From Saccharomonospora sp. CUA-673 (GTDB taxonomy: Bacteria; Actinomycetota; Actinomycetes; Mycobacteriales; Pseudonocardiaceae), in contig NZ_MKKE01000033.1 in assembly GCF_001942305.1 (NCBI RefSeq), positions 62,001 to 126,000 on the forward strand: a stretch of DNA of 64,000 bases. Direction: 5' to 3'. The notes under the pieces are model-generated. The model worked only from the letters and a program-made list of their open reading frames with translations. It was not told where the DNA came from and did not search any database. Shown here piece by piece: positions 1 through 9,212 of the stretch (positions are counted from its first letter, which is position 1; every line of letters starts with the position of its first letter). The translations under genes were made by a program, and so were the position numbers.

Positions 1-1080
1 GGTGAGCACGACCGGAACCTTCAGCCTGCGGACGAACAGCAGCGCCAGCTGGCTGGCCATCAGACCCGCGCCGACGATGCCGACCGTGCCGACCTGGCGC
101 GCCAGCGACTTGTCCGGGGCGCCGGCGGGCTTCTTCGCACGCTTGTTGACGAGGTTGAACGAGTACAGCCCGGCCCGCAGCGGGTCGGACATCAGCAGCT
201 CGGCCAGACCCTCGGTCTCCGCGGCGTAGCCGGTGTCGAGGTCGGCGTTGCGGGCCAGCTCGAGCAGCTCGAGGGCCTTCTCCGCACCCGGCGACGCGCC
301 CTTCGTCTTGCCGGCCACGACGGCCTTGGCGCGGCCGAGGGCGGCGTCCCACTCCTGGCCGCGGTCGATCTCCCGGCGGGCCGGGGCGACCTCGCCGCGG
401 ACGACCTTGGACAACCACAGCAGCGACTGCTCGAGGTAGTCGGCCGAGGGCAGCAGCTCGTCGGTGATGCCGAGCTCGGCGGCCTGGGCCGGCTTGAGCA
501 TCTTGTTCTGGTTGAGAGCGTTCTCGATGATCACGGTCACCGCGGCGTCCGGGCCGATGAGGTTCGGCAGCAGCTGCGTGCCGCCCCAGCCCGGGAACAG
601 CCCGAGGAACACCTCGGGCAGCGAGATCGCGGCGACGTTGTCGGCCATCGTGCGGTAGTGGCACGACAGCGCCAGCTCGAGCCCGCCGCCCATCACCGCG
701 CCGTTGACGAACGCGAAGGTCGGGATCTGCGACTCGGTGAACCGGCGGAACACGTCGTGCCCGGTCTGCGCGATCTGCGTCGCCAGCGCCGGGTCCGAGA
801 TCTGCTCCACACCGGACAGGTCGGCGCCCACGGCGAAGATGAACGGCTTGCCCGTCACGGCGATCGCCGCCGGGTCGGCCGCCACGGCCTCGTCGAACGC
901 CGCGTTCAGGCTCACCAGGCTCTGCGGGCCGAACGTGGACGGACGCGTGTGGTCGTGGCCGTTGTCGATGGTGATGAGGGCGACCGGCTTGTCGAGGCCG
1001 GGCACCGAGACCAGGCGCGTCACCGCGTGGGTGACGACCTCGTCGGGGAAGGCCGTCCTGGCCTGCTCAGCGGTGATCAC
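1..1080 (-). CDS. fadB: Fatty-acid oxidation complex alpha subunit (enoyl-CoA hydratase / 3-hydroxyacyl-CoA dehydrogenase), 3' end outside window
   Basis: The first 360 codons are present and the gene runs off the left edge. Residues about 15-300 are a crotonase (enoyl-CoA hydratase) domain with the oxyanion-hole segment VNGAVMGGGLEL and the FPGWGGTQLL motif. Around residue 335 a Rossmann fold begins (VGIVGAGLMASQLA), the start of the NAD-dependent 3-hydroxyacyl-CoA dehydrogenase domain. It should hydrate enoyl-CoA and oxidise the 3-hydroxyacyl-CoA in beta-oxidation. The GTG start at 1080 overlaps the stop of the thiolase gene by 4 bp (GTGA), so the two are translationally coupled as a fadA-fadB operon. 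The dehydrogenase catalytic residues lie outside the window. Confidence 0.93.
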   Translation of the reverse strand, partial: MITAEQARTAFPDEVVTHAVTRLVSVPGLDKPVALITIDNGHDHTRPSTFGPQSLVSLNAAFDEAVAADPAAIAVTGKPFIFAVGADLSGVEQISDPALATQIAQTGHDVFRRFTESQIPTFAFVNGAVMGGGLELALSCHYRTMADNVAAISLPEVFLGLFPGWGGTQLLPNLIGPDAAVTVIIENALNQNKMLKPAQAAELGITDELLPSADYLEQSLLWLSKVVRGEVAPARREIDRGQEWDAALGRAKAVVAGKTKGASPGAEKALELLELARNADLDTGYAAETEGLAELLMSDPLRAGLYSFNLVNKRAKKPAGAPDKSLARQVGTVGIVGAGLMASQLALLFVRRLKVPVVLT

Positions 1081-2279
1081 TTGTTGCCCTCCCATGCCGG
1101 GTTCTCCCAGATGACCGTTCCGCCCATGCCGATGCCGATGCACATGGTCGTCATGCCGTAGCGCACGTCGGGGCGCTCGGCGAACTGGCGCGACAGCTGG
1201 GTCATCAGCCGTGCGCCCGAGGAGGCGAGCGGGTGACCGCAGGCGATGGCGCCGCCCCACTGGTTGACCCGCGGGTCCTCGTCGTCGATGCCGAAGTGGT
1301 CGAGGAACGAGAGCACCTGGACGGCGAACGCCTCGTTGATCTCGAACAGGCCGATGTCGGAGATCGACAGGCCGGTGCGCTGCAGCACCTTCTCGGTGGC
1401 CGGGACCGGGCCGATGCCCATGACCTCGGGCTCGACGCCGGCGAACGCGTAGCCGACCATCCGCATGCCGACCGGCAGGCCGAGCTCCCGCGCGGTGTCC
1501 TCACCGGCGAGCAGGGCGCCGGTGGCACCGTCGTTCAGGCCGGCGGCGTTGCCCGCGGTGACCCGGCCGTGCGGCCGGAACGGGGTCTTGAGGCCGGCGA
1601 GGTTCTCCAGCGTGGTGCCCGGCCGCGGCGGCTCGTCCTCGGTGGCCAGGCCCCAGCCCAGCTCGGGGTGGCGCGTGGCGACCGGAACCAGCTCGGGGCC
1701 GATGTTGCCGGCCTTGACCGCGTCGGCGTAGCGCTCCTGGCTGCGCACGGCGTAGGCGTCGCAGCGGTCCTTGGTGATGCCGGGGAAGCGGTCGTGGACG
1801 TTCTCCGCGGTCTGGCCCATGACCAGCGCGGACTGGTCGACGATCTTGTCGGACAGGAACCGCGGGTTCGGGTCGACGCCCTCGCCCATCGGGTGCCGGC
1901 CCATGTGCTCGACACCGCCGGCGATCGCGACGTCGTAGGCACCGAAAGCGATGCCGCCCGCCACCGAGGTGACGGCGGTCATGGCGCCTGCGCACATGCG
2001 GTCGATCGAGTAGCCGGGCACGGACTTCGGCAGGCCGGCCAGCAGGGCGGCGGTGCGGCCGATGGTCAGGCCCTGGTCACCGATCTGCGTGGTCGCCGCG
2101 ATCGCGACGTCGTCGACGCGCTCGGGCGGAAGCTCCGGGTGGCGGCGCAGCAGCTCGCGGATGACCTTGACGACCAGATCGTCGGCCCGTGTGTTGGCGT
2201 AGATGCCCTTGTCGCCGGCCTTGCCGAACGGGGTTCGTACCCCGTCGACGAAGGCCACGGTGCGCGCGGGTGCGGACAC
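1077..2279 (-). CDS. fadA: Acetyl-CoA acetyltransferase / 3-ketoacyl-CoA thiolase
   Basis: A thiolase of 400 residues, normal for the family, catalysing the last beta-oxidation step. Acyl-acceptor Cys96 lies in DRMCAGAM, followed by the NEAFA motif, the GHPLASSGAR histidine motif and the C-terminal CIGIGMGG cysteine motif. The reading frame is open further upstream, but the GTG at 2279 has AAGGAG 5-10 bases before it and begins the conserved VDGVRTPFGK region, so I chose it. The gene is the first of an operon with fadB. A 16-bp palindrome about 45 bp upstream is a probable operator, so transcription is likely controlled by an acyl-CoA-responsive regulator encoded elsewhere (inference). Confidence 0.93.
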   Translation of the reverse strand: MSAPARTVAFVDGVRTPFGKAGDKGIYANTRADDLVVKVIRELLRRHPELPPERVDDVAIAATTQIGDQGLTIGRTAALLAGLPKSVPGYSIDRMCAGAMTAVTSVAGGIAFGAYDVAIAGGVEHMGRHPMGEGVDPNPRFLSDKIVDQSALVMGQTAENVHDRFPGITKDRCDAYAVRSQERYADAVKAGNIGPELVPVATRHPELGWGLATEDEPPRPGTTLENLAGLKTPFRPHGRVTAGNAAGLNDGATGALLAGEDTARELGLPVGMRMVGYAFAGVEPEVMGIGPVPATEKVLQRTGLSISDIGLFEINEAFAVQVLSFLDHFGIDDEDPRVNQWGGAIACGHPLASSGARLMTQLSRQFAERPDVRYGMTTMCIGIGMGGTVIWENPAWEGNK

Positions 2280-2325
2280 GGGTGCTCCTTCGGGAAGTGG
2301 GAACTCGAGACCGACCGACGACGTT

Positions 2326-2341
2326 GTTACCGGCCGGTAAC
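2326..2341. promoter_or_regulatory. Perfect 16-bp palindrome upstream of fadA (candidate operator)
   Basis: GTTACCGGCCGGTAAC is a perfect palindrome between the end of the RNase D gene and the fadA start. Length, symmetry and position are typical of TetR-family operators, and many actinobacterial beta-oxidation genes are under such repressors. No regulator gene is adjacent, so the binding protein is unknown. Confidence 0.55.
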
Positions 2342-2417
2342 CGCGATGGTAGTCCCGCAGCGTGGGAGTGTGCAGGGTGGGCTCGCCCACTTCAGCGACC
2401 CCCGAAGGATCTGCTGG

Positions 2418-3707
2418 TTACGCCGTCTTGTGCAGGGCCTCGCTGAGGACCTCGGCGGTGAGATCGACCTGCCACTGCCGGGCGCCGCCCTCGGCGAGCG
2501 CCGCGGCGACACCCTGGGGCGAGCGGTCCTCCGGCGGACGCCAGCAGGTCCGGCGGAGCAGATCCGGCAGCAGGAGGTTCTCGACCGGCAGGGCGTGCCG
2601 CTCGGCGATCGCCCCGAGGGACGTGCGCGCCGCCCCGAGCCGAGCGGCGGCGTCGGGGTCCTTGTCGCCCCACCGGTTCACCGGCGGCGGTCCGTCGTTC
2701 TGGGTCGTGGTGCTCGGCAGCTGCGATTTCGGCAGTTCCCGGGCGGCCTTGAGGTGCTTGAACCACATCGCCGAGTAGCGGCGCTGGACGCGGCCGCCGA
2801 ACACCGGCAACGCCTGCAGCGCCTCCTGGGTGCCGGGTTCGGACAGCGCGGCGTTGACGATCGCGTTGTCCGGCAGCACGCGACTGGGCGCCCGGTCGCG
2901 CTTGCGGGCCATCTCGTCGCGCGCCTCCCACAGGGCGCGCACCGCGGCGAGGCCACGCGGGGTGCGCACCTTGTGCACCCCGGAGGTGCGGCGCCACGGC
3001 TCGGCCCGCGGGGCCGGGGCAGGCGCGGTGCGGACGGCCTCGAACTCCTGCCGGGCCCAGTCGAGCTTGCCCTGCTCGGTGAGCTCGGCCTCGAGGGCCG
3101 CGCGCAGCGGGACGAGCAGTTCGACGTCGAGGGCGGCGTAGTTGAGCCAGTCCTGGGGCAGCGGCCGCGTCGACCAGTCGGCGGCGCTGTGGCCCTTCTC
3201 GAGCGTGTAGCCCAGCAGTTTCTCGACGAGAGTGCCGAGCGCGACCCGTTCGTGGCCGGCCAACCGGCCTGCGAGTTCGGTGTCGAACAGCGACGGCGGA
3301 TGCAGACCCAGCTCGGTCAGGCACGGCAGGTCCTGCGACGCGGCGTGCAGGACCCACTCGGTGTCGTTCAGGACCTCGGCCAGCGGGCCGAGCTGCTCGG
3401 CGAGCGGGATCGGGTCGATGAGCACCGTGCCGGCGCCCTCGCGCCGGATCTGCACCAGATAGGCCTTCGGCCAGTACCGGTAGCCCGATGCGCGTTCGGT
3501 GTCGACGGCGATCGGTCCGGTGCCCGCGGCCAGGCGCGTGCACGCGTCGTGGAGGCCGTCGACGTCGTCGACGACCGGTGGGGTGCCGCCCACCGGTTCG
3601 GTGAGCAGCTGCGGTGCAGGCGCCTGCTCCTCGCCTGCCGGCACCGACGGTGCCGTGCCCGCCGACGCCGCGGCGGTCGCTGAGGAGGTGTTTTCGGCGT
3701 TCTGCAC
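2418..3707 (-). CDS. rnd: Ribonuclease D-like 3'-5' exonuclease with HRDC-type C-terminus
   Basis: A protein of 429 residues. The DEDD-type exonuclease domain (about residues 45-215) shows Exo I DTE (AVDTERA, near residues 69-71), Exo II (HAASQDLPCL) and Exo III (NYAALDVELL), the carboxylates that hold two metal ions. The helical C-terminal half, around HKVRTPRGLAAVRALWEARD and the following region, fits an HRDC nucleic-acid-binding domain. The first 40 residues are Ala/Ser/Pro-rich and probably disordered. The family trims tRNA and other structured RNA 3' ends. Start is GTG at 3707. In actinobacteria this gene is often found near DUF3000 and hemE, as here. Confidence 0.85.
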   Translation of the reverse strand: MQNAENTSSATAAASAGTAPSVPAGEEQAPAPQLLTEPVGGTPPVVDDVDGLHDACTRLAAGTGPIAVDTERASGYRYWPKAYLVQIRREGAGTVLIDPIPLAEQLGPLAEVLNDTEWVLHAASQDLPCLTELGLHPPSLFDTELAGRLAGHERVALGTLVEKLLGYTLEKGHSAADWSTRPLPQDWLNYAALDVELLVPLRAALEAELTEQGKLDWARQEFEAVRTAPAPAPRAEPWRRTSGVHKVRTPRGLAAVRALWEARDEMARKRDRAPSRVLPDNAIVNAALSEPGTQEALQALPVFGGRVQRRYSAMWFKHLKAARELPKSQLPSTTTQNDGPPPVNRWGDKDPDAAARLGAARTSLGAIAERHALPVENLLLPDLLRRTCWRPPEDRSPQGVAAALAEGGARQWQVDLTAEVLSEALHKTA

Positions 3708-3770
3708 GAGTACGAACCCTACGGACGGCCGCCTTGCCCCTGGCGAGCCGTCCCGTAGGGCTTGATGGTG

Positions 3771-4486
3771 TTAGCGGATGACGCCGGCTCGCATGGCCAG
3801 CGCCACCATCTGGGCCCGGTCGCCGGTGCCGAGCTTGCGCCCGATCCGGGACAGGTGCGACTTCACCGTGAGGGCGGAGAGGCTGAGCTCCTCGCCGATC
3901 TCCTTGTTGGACTGGCCGTCGGCCACCAACTGCAGGACCTCCACCTCGCGAGCCGAGAGCTCACGCGGGGTGTTGTCGGTGCCCGGAACCCGGGTTCCGG
4001 TCGCCAGCACCGGGGCCACACTCGGGTCGCGTACACGCCCCCGTCGAGGACCCGGCGCACGCCGTCGGTGACGACCACCGGCGACGCGGACTTCAACAGG
4101 TAGGCCTGGGCGCCTGCCTGGAACGCCGAACGGACCGCATAGGGATCGTCCGACGAGGCCAGGACCACGACCCGTGGCCAGCCGTTGCTGCGGAGCTCGG
4201 TGACCAGCTCGATGCCGCTGCCGTCCGGCAGTCCGAGATCGAGGATGGCGAGATCGCACGGCCCGGTGGCCGTCGCTCGCGCCCTCGCCTCGGCCACCGT
4301 AGCGGCCTCGTGCACCGTTCCGGCGCCCATCTGGGCCAGTCGCCCGGCGATCGCCTCCCTCAACAACGGGTGGTCATCGACCACCATCACGGAAAACAAC
4401 TCTTCCCGCGGATGCGGAACCATGCTCGCCGGCAAGGCGCCGGCTGGCGTGGATCGAACGGCCTGAGTAAAGCCGACGGCAGCCAC
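3771..4486 (-). CDS. NarL/FixJ-type response regulator with LuxR HTH (apparent frameshift near 4028)
   Basis: Receiver domain: the acidic pair in VMVVDDHPLL, phospho-acceptor Asp in LAILDLGLPDGSG, and Lys in YLLKSAS. It is followed by a LuxR-type helix-turn-helix (LSAREVEVLQLVADGQSNKEI then LTVKSHLSRIGRKL). The two halves lie in different frames. The receiver frame runs to GGVYA and the HTH frame resumes at DPSVAPVLATG. One extra base near 4028 joins them into a 238-residue protein of normal family length. Start GTG at 4486 has GGGAGG upstream, leaving an unusual N-terminal extension of about 36 residues before the receiver. No histidine kinase is adjacent. The break looks like a sequence error (see findings). 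Confidence 0.82.
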
Positions 4487-4971
4487 GTCACTACCTCCCT
4501 GGAGTCGGTCGTGCCCCCCGACCGGCACCGGGACTTTCGGCCGATCAGCCGCGCCAGCTTTAGACCGAAAGTGGTGTCGTCGAGAGGCACTCTAGCCGCC
4601 TGAGTGGGGTAGTGGGGGCATCAAACGGGTATCTATCCCGATCGAGTTGCGGTTCGACGCCTCTGCTGTAGCGCGATGGGATTAATCCGGGAGAAAGGTG
4701 TAACACGCGCGTGAGGCTGTGCGATATTGCCCGTTTACGGTGCATGAACTGGGCGTGCATATGACGCGTGCAGGTGGGCGGACCGAGTATGACGCACTCG
4801 TCTGCGGGCGGTCTCGGGGCGGTCCGAGGGGTCCACACGGGTCCGGAACGGCTCGGCGTCGGCGACCCGGGAACCGACCTTCGGCGGGGTTCGGAGGCCT
4901 CGCGCGCGTGCGTCCGAACGGACCAAGGCCCGATGGCCAGTGGCGTGGGGCAGCGGCGTGGGGGAGCGGCG
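4487..4971. other. Intergenic region upstream of the response regulator, no gene seen
   Basis: A stretch of 485 bp with no credible coding sequence on either strand. The part from about 4610 to 4760 is less GC-rich than the surroundings and contains the 10-bp palindrome GGATTAATCC (4679-4688). It probably holds the promoter of the minus-strand response regulator. The remainder, next to the DUF3000 stop codon, is GC-rich and without recognisable structure. Confidence 0.5.
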
Positions 4972-5534
4972 TCAGGACGAGCGGCGCTGTTCGAACATCG
5001 TGACGCCCGCCGGCGGCAGGCCGGCGTAGCTGGCGATCAGCTGACAGAACGCCTCGCCGTGGGGTCCGAGTTCGGCGGTGAGCGGCGTCCAGGACGCGCG
5101 CAGCTCGAGGTCGTCGGTGCGCGAGGGTCCGGAGATCTCGCCGAAGCGGGCCGAGGAGGTCTCGGTGACGGTGCCGCCCAGTGCGGTCAGGTCGGCGCCG
5201 GTGGCCTCGAGCGCGTCGGTGAGCCAGGACCAGCCGACCGACGGCAGGAACGGATCGGTGGCCAGTTCCTTGTCGATGCCCGCGCGCACGTAGACCACGA
5301 GGCGGAAGACGCCGTTCCACGCCTCCTGGCCCTCGGGGTCGTGCAGCAGCACCAGCCGGCCGGACACCTCGACCTCGTCCGGTCCGGTGGTCTCGCAACT
5401 GAGTGCGTAGGCCCAGGCGCCAGCCGTTGGGGAGCCTTGATCGGCTCGAGGCTCACCTCCGGCCGCGGCCGCAACGATTGCAGCGCGGCGACGGCGTTGC
5501 GGAACTCCTCCGGCGCCTGGGCTATCGCGGTCAC
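4972..5534 (-). CDS. DUF3000 family protein (apparent frameshift near 5415)
   Basis: The N-terminal part (MTAIAQAPEEFRNAVAALQS through APQRLAP) and the C-terminal part (AYALSCETTGPDEVEVSGRL to the end) are in two frames. One inserted base near 5415 gives a 187-residue protein that fits the actinobacterial DUF3000 family. The family has no known function. It is soluble in appearance, without signal peptide or membrane segments. It is divergent from hemE (88 bp between starts) and conserved beside it in actinobacteria, which hints at a link to haem synthesis or simply shared ancestral order. Start ATG at 5534. Confidence 0.78.
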
Positions 5535-5622
5535 TCTCCGAGCCTAAGCCGTCCGGGCGCCCGCGCCCGCCAGGACGCGCCGACGGAAGGCCGACGATCC
5601 GGGCGTGGCACCATGAAAGGCG

Positions 5623-6744
5623 ATGACAGTCCCGTTCACCTCCTCGTCCACGTCGGCCGCCGTGGGGACGGCAGCGCAGTCCGGGCAGGCCGGGCCCTCC
5701 GCCGCCCGCCGCCACCTGCCCGACGCCCCGCTCCTGGTCGCCGCCCGCGGTGGCACGCCGAAGCACGTGCCGCTGTGGTTCATGCGCCAGGCCGGCCGGT
5801 CGCTGCCCGAGTACCGCTCGGTGCGCGAGGGTGTGCCGATGCTGCAGGCGTGCTTCGACCCGGCGCTGCTGACCGAGATCACGATGCAGCCGGTGCGCAG
5901 GCACGGGGTCGACGCGGCGATCCTGTTCAGCGACATCGTCGTGCCGCTGTACGCGGCGGGGCTGAGTATCGACATCGTCCCGGGCACCGGACCGGTCGTG
6001 GCGCACCCGGTGCGCACGGCGGCCGACGTCGACGCGCTGCCCGAGCTCGTGCCCGAGCAGGTCGCCCCGGTCGCCGACGGGGTGTCGATGCTGCTGGAGG
6101 AACTGGGCGAGACGCCGCTGATCGGCTTCGCGGGCGCCCCGTTCACCCTCGCGTCCTACCTGATCGAGGGCGGGCCCAGCCGCAACCACGAACACACCAA
6201 GGCGCTCATGCACGCCGAGCCCGAGCTGTGGCACCGGCTCGCGTCCCGGCTCGCCGACGTGACCCTGACCTTCCTCAAGGCCCAGCTGGACGCAGGGGTC
6301 GACGCGGTGCAGTTGTTCGACTCGTGGGCCGGTGCGCTCTCGCCGAAGGACTACCGGGAGTTCGTGCTGCCGCACTCGGCGCGGGTGCTGGCCGGGGTGG
6401 CCGACTACGAGGTGCCGCGCATCCACTTCGGCGTCGGCACCGGCGAGCTGCTGCCGGCGTTGCACGACGCGGGTCCGGACGTCGTCGGCGTCGACTGGCG
6501 GGTGCCCCTCGACGAGGCCGCGCGCCGACTGCGCGCCGCCGGCCAGCCGGAGCCGATCGTGCAGGGCAACCTCGACCCCGCGCTGCTGATGGCGTCGTGG
6601 CCGGTGATCGAGTCCGAGGTGCGGCGCATCGTCGAGGAGGGCCGCGCGGCGTCGGGACACATCTTCAACCTGGGCCACGGCGTCCTGCCGGAGACCGATC
6701 CGGAGGTGCTGACCCGCGTCGCCCAGCTCGTGCACAGCCTGTGA
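5623..6744 (+). CDS. hemE: Uroporphyrinogen decarboxylase
   Basis: A protein of 373 residues. The signature [13 protein letters not shown] (about residues 53-65) and [17 protein letters not shown] are the two family motifs that form the porphyrinogen pocket, and the active-site Asp is in [13 protein letters not shown]. It removes four acetate carboxyls from uroporphyrinogen III to give coproporphyrinogen III. The first 35 residues are Ser/Ala-rich and not conserved, so the true start could be internal. It opens a plus-strand haem operon: the next gene starts 8 bp after its stop. Confidence 0.95.
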   Translation: MTVPFTSSSTSAAVGTAAQSGQAGPSAARRHLPDAPLLVAARGGTPKHVPLWFMRQAGRSLPEYRSVREGVPMLQACFDPALLTEITMQPVRRHGVDAAILFSDIVVPLYAAGLSIDIVPGTGPVVAHPVRTAADVDALPELVPEQVAPVADGVSMLLEELGETPLIGFAGAPFTLASYLIEGGPSRNHEHTKALMHAEPELWHRLASRLADVTLTFLKAQLDAGVDAVQLFDSWAGALSPKDYREFVLPHSARVLAGVADYEVPRIHFGVGTGELLPALHDAGPDVVGVDWRVPLDEAARRLRAAGQPEPIVQGNLDPALLMASWPVIESEVRRIVEEGRAASGHIFNLGHGVLPETDPEVLTRVAQLVHSL

Positions 6745-6751
6745 GGCACGC

Positions 6752-8189
6752 GTGAGGGTCGCGGTCGTCGGGGGAGGCGTCTCGGGACTGACCGCCGCCT
6801 ACCGGCTCCGCACGCTGCTGGGCCCGGATACCGCGATCACCGTGTGCGAGGCCGGGTCCGAACTCGGCGGGAAGCTGCGCACGACGAGCCTCGCCGGCCG
6901 CCCGTGCGACGTCGGCGCCGAGGCGTTCCTCGCGCGCAGGCCCGAGGCGCTCGACCTGATCGCGGAACTGGGGCTCGGCGACCGCCTGCGGCACCCGTCG
7001 GGGGCCGCGTCCGGGGTGCGGGCCGGCGGGCGCACCGTCGGTCTGCCGAAACGCACCGTCATGGGAATCCCCGCCGACGGTGACTCCGTCGCCGGGGTGC
7101 TGTCGGAACGCGGCGTCGAACGGGTGGCCGCCGAGCGGGAGCTGCCGCCGCTGGAACTCGGTGACCGGGACGTCTCCCTCGGCGGGCTCGTGCGCGAGCG
7201 ACTGGGCGACGAGGTCGTCGACCGGCTCGTCGACCCGCTGCTCGGCGGCGTCTACGCCGGCGGCGCGACGGACTCGGGCTGCGCGCCGTGCTGCCCGCCC
7301 TCGCGGCCGCCCTGGACCGCGGGCCGACGTCGCTGTCGGCGGCCGTCGCGGCGCAGCTGCCCGCGACGTCCGGGGACCCGGCGACGCCGGCCGCTCCGGC
7401 GCCGGTGTTCGGCACCCTCGTCGGCGGTCTGCACACGTTGATCACCACGCTCGCCGAACGGGCCGAGGCCGAGGTGCGGCTCGGCGTCCCGGTGCGCGCC
7501 CTGGAACGCCGCGCCGCGGGCTGGCGGCTGACCTTCGGCGCCGTCCCGGACGCCACGCCCCGGCCGAGCGGGACCTCGACGTCGACGCCGTCGTGCTGGC
7601 CGTGCCCGCACCCGCCGCCGCGCGGCTGCTGGCCGACGTCGCACCCGCCGCCGCGGGTGCTTACGGCGAGGTCGAGCTGGCGTCGATGGCGGTCGTCTCC
7701 CTCGCCCTGCCCGCGGGGACGGAGCTGCCCGACGCGTCCGGCGTGCTGGTCGGGGCCACCGAACACACCGCCGCCGGTGGGCGGTTCACCGCGAAGGCCT
7801 TCACGTTCTCCGCCCGCAAATGGCCCCATCAGGCACCGGTCGGGGACGGCCCGGTGCTGCTGCGCGGATCGGTCGGCCGGTTCGGTGACACCACCGCGTT
7901 GCGGGCCACCGACGAGGAACTCGTGCGCCGCGTCCGCGCGGACCTGGCCGAACTGACCGGCATCACGGCCGACCCCGTCGACGTCGCCGTGCAGCGGTGG
8001 GGCGGCGGCCTGCCGCAGTACGGCGTCGGCCACGCCGAACGGGTCGCGCGGATCGAACGCGCGGTCGTCGGCCTGCCCGGGCTCGCCGTCGCCGGAGCGA
8101 CCCTGCACGGCGTGGGCATTCCCGCGTGTATCGGCACGGCCGATGCGGCCGCCCGGCGCGTGGCGACCCAGGTCACGGTGGGACCATAG
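6752..8189 (+). CDS. hemG: Coproporphyrinogen/protoporphyrinogen oxidase (two apparent frameshifts near 7278 and 7565)
   Basis: An FAD enzyme of the HemY/CgoX type. The N-terminal dinucleotide motif [17 protein letters not shown], the substrate-domain segment ([13 protein letters not shown]) and the C-terminal FAD-binding part ([20 protein letters not shown]) are all intact, but they occupy three frames. Adding one base near 7278 and one near 7565 restores a 479-residue protein, normal for the family. Between hemE and chdC it supplies the oxidation step of the coproporphyrin-dependent haem route (coproporphyrinogen III to coproporphyrin III). Haem synthesis should be essential, so two real inactivating mutations are unlikely. 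Confidence 0.85.
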
Positions 8190-8193
8190 GGTC

Positions 8194-8892
8194 ATGGCTC
8201 GGTTGAACTACGACGAACTCAACAACACGATCCGCTACACCATGTGGTCGGTCTTCCGGGTCGAACCCGGCAAGCTGGGCGACGACGACCGCGGCGCGGC
8301 GGCCCAGGCCACCACGGAGTACCTGGAGGCGCTCGAGGGCAAGGGCGTCGCGGTGCGCGGGGTGTACGACGTCGCCGGTGTGCGTGCCGACGCGGACTTC
8401 ATGATCTGGTGGCACGCCGAGGAACTCGAGCAGCTGCAGGACGCCTACAGCGGATTCCGCCGGTCGACCCCGCTGGGCCGGGCGTCGAGGCCCGTGTGGA
8501 GCCAGGTCGCGCTGCACCGGCCCGCGGAGTTCAACAAGAGCCACATCCCGGCGTTCCTGGCCGGTGAGGACCCCAAGAAGTACGTCTGCGTCTACCCGTT
8601 CGTGCGCTCCTACGAGTGGTACCTGCTGCCGGACGACGAGCGCCGGAAGATGCTCGCCGACCACGGCAAGGAGGCCCGCGACTACCCGGACGTGAGGGCC
8701 AACACGGTGCCGGCGTTCGCGCTCGGCGACTACGAGTGGATCCTCGCTTTCGAGGCCGACGAACTGCACCGCATCGTCGATTTGATGCGCCACCTGCGCG
8801 GCACCGAGGCGCGCCGACACGTGCGGGAGGAGATCCCGTTCTACACCGGGCCCCGCGTCGAACCGGGCGAGCTGGTCAAGAACCTGCCCTGA
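8194..8892 (+). CDS. chdC: Hydrogen peroxide-dependent coproheme decarboxylase (HemQ)
   Basis: A protein of 232 residues with a chlorite dismutase-like fold. It has the family stretches [31 protein letters not shown] (containing the catalytic Tyr region) and [18 protein letters not shown]. The enzyme converts iron-coproporphyrin to haem b, the last step in Gram-positive haem synthesis. The start ATG at 8194 lies 4 bp after the hemG stop, so hemE-hemG-chdC is one operon. The ferrochelatase gene is not in the window. Confidence 0.94.
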   Translation: MARLNYDELNNTIRYTMWSVFRVEPGKLGDDDRGAAAQATTEYLEALEGKGVAVRGVYDVAGVRADADFMIWWHAEELEQLQDAYSGFRRSTPLGRASRPVWSQVALHRPAEFNKSHIPAFLAGEDPKKYVCVYPFVRSYEWYLLPDDERRKMLADHGKEARDYPDVRANTVPAFALGDYEWILAFEADELHRIVDLMRHLRGTEARRHVREEIPFYTGPRVEPGELVKNLP

Positions 8893-8911
8893 CCCGGGCG
8901 AAGTGGCCAAG

Positions 8912-8950
8912 ATGGTCGCCGTAGCGCTAAAGTAGCGCTATGGCGACCAT
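8912..8950 (+). promoter_or_regulatory. Operator/promoter of vapBC: 18-bp inverted repeat overlapping the antitoxin start codon
   Basis: Left arm ATGGTCGCCGTAGCGCTA (8912-8929), 3-bp spacer, right arm TAGCGCTATGGCGACCAT (8933-8950): 17 of 18 positions pair. Inside are two copies of the 8-bp palindrome TAGCGCTA whose starts are 11 bp apart, one helical turn. The right arm contains the ATG of the antitoxin (8940-8942) and its next codons. No Shine-Dalgarno site precedes the ATG. A -10-like TAAAGT sits 7 bp upstream, which suggests a leaderless transcript. Tandem palindromes one turn apart are typical targets of ribbon-helix-helix antitoxins. Confidence 0.7.
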
Positions 8951-9212
8951 TCAGATCCGTGACATCCCGGACGAGGAGTACGAGGCCCTGCGTGCCGCGG
9001 CAAGTGCGGAGGGCAAGTCGCTGCAGTCCTACATGCGGGAGCAGGCGGCTTTTCTGGCGCGTGTTGCCCGGAAGCGCTCCGTGTTCGAACGTCTGCGGGC
9101 GGAGTTGGCCGAGCGAAACGAGCCGGGCGTGACCGCGGACAGCGTCCTGGCCGATCTCGACGACATCCGCGGTCCGTGGCCGGGCGAGGAGAACACGGCG
9201 CACCGTGGGTGA
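8940..9212 (+). CDS. vapB: Ribbon-helix-helix antitoxin (VapB/FitA-like)
   Basis: A protein of 90 residues. The N-terminus MATIQIRDIPDEEYEALRAA followed by AEGKSLQSYMREQ is the Arc/FitA type ribbon-helix-helix, which dimerises and binds the operator. The C-terminal part (about residues 50-90) is acidic and probably wraps the toxin active site. It overlaps the toxin gene by 8 bp, the usual coupled arrangement. It should repress its own promoter through the palindrome that covers its start codon, together with the toxin. Confidence 0.85.
   Translation: MATIQIRDIPDEEYEALRAAASAEGKSLQSYMREQAAFLARVARKRSVFERLRAELAERNEPGVTADSVLADLDDIRGPWPGEENTAHRG

Noticed and set aside
2-1161. Several plus-strand frames at the left edge
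   Set aside because: They are antisense or shifted shadows of fadB, which reads without interruption on the minus strand.
1233-3683. An 816-codon open frame on the plus strand antisense to fadA and rnd
   Set aside because: Composition is Arg/Gly/Val/Asp-rich noise typical of the antisense frame of high-GC genes, and both opposite-strand genes are well conserved.
4719-5003. Plus-strand frame in the gap before DUF3000
   Set aside because: Arg/Gly-rich with no ribosome site or recognisable pattern; judged non-coding.
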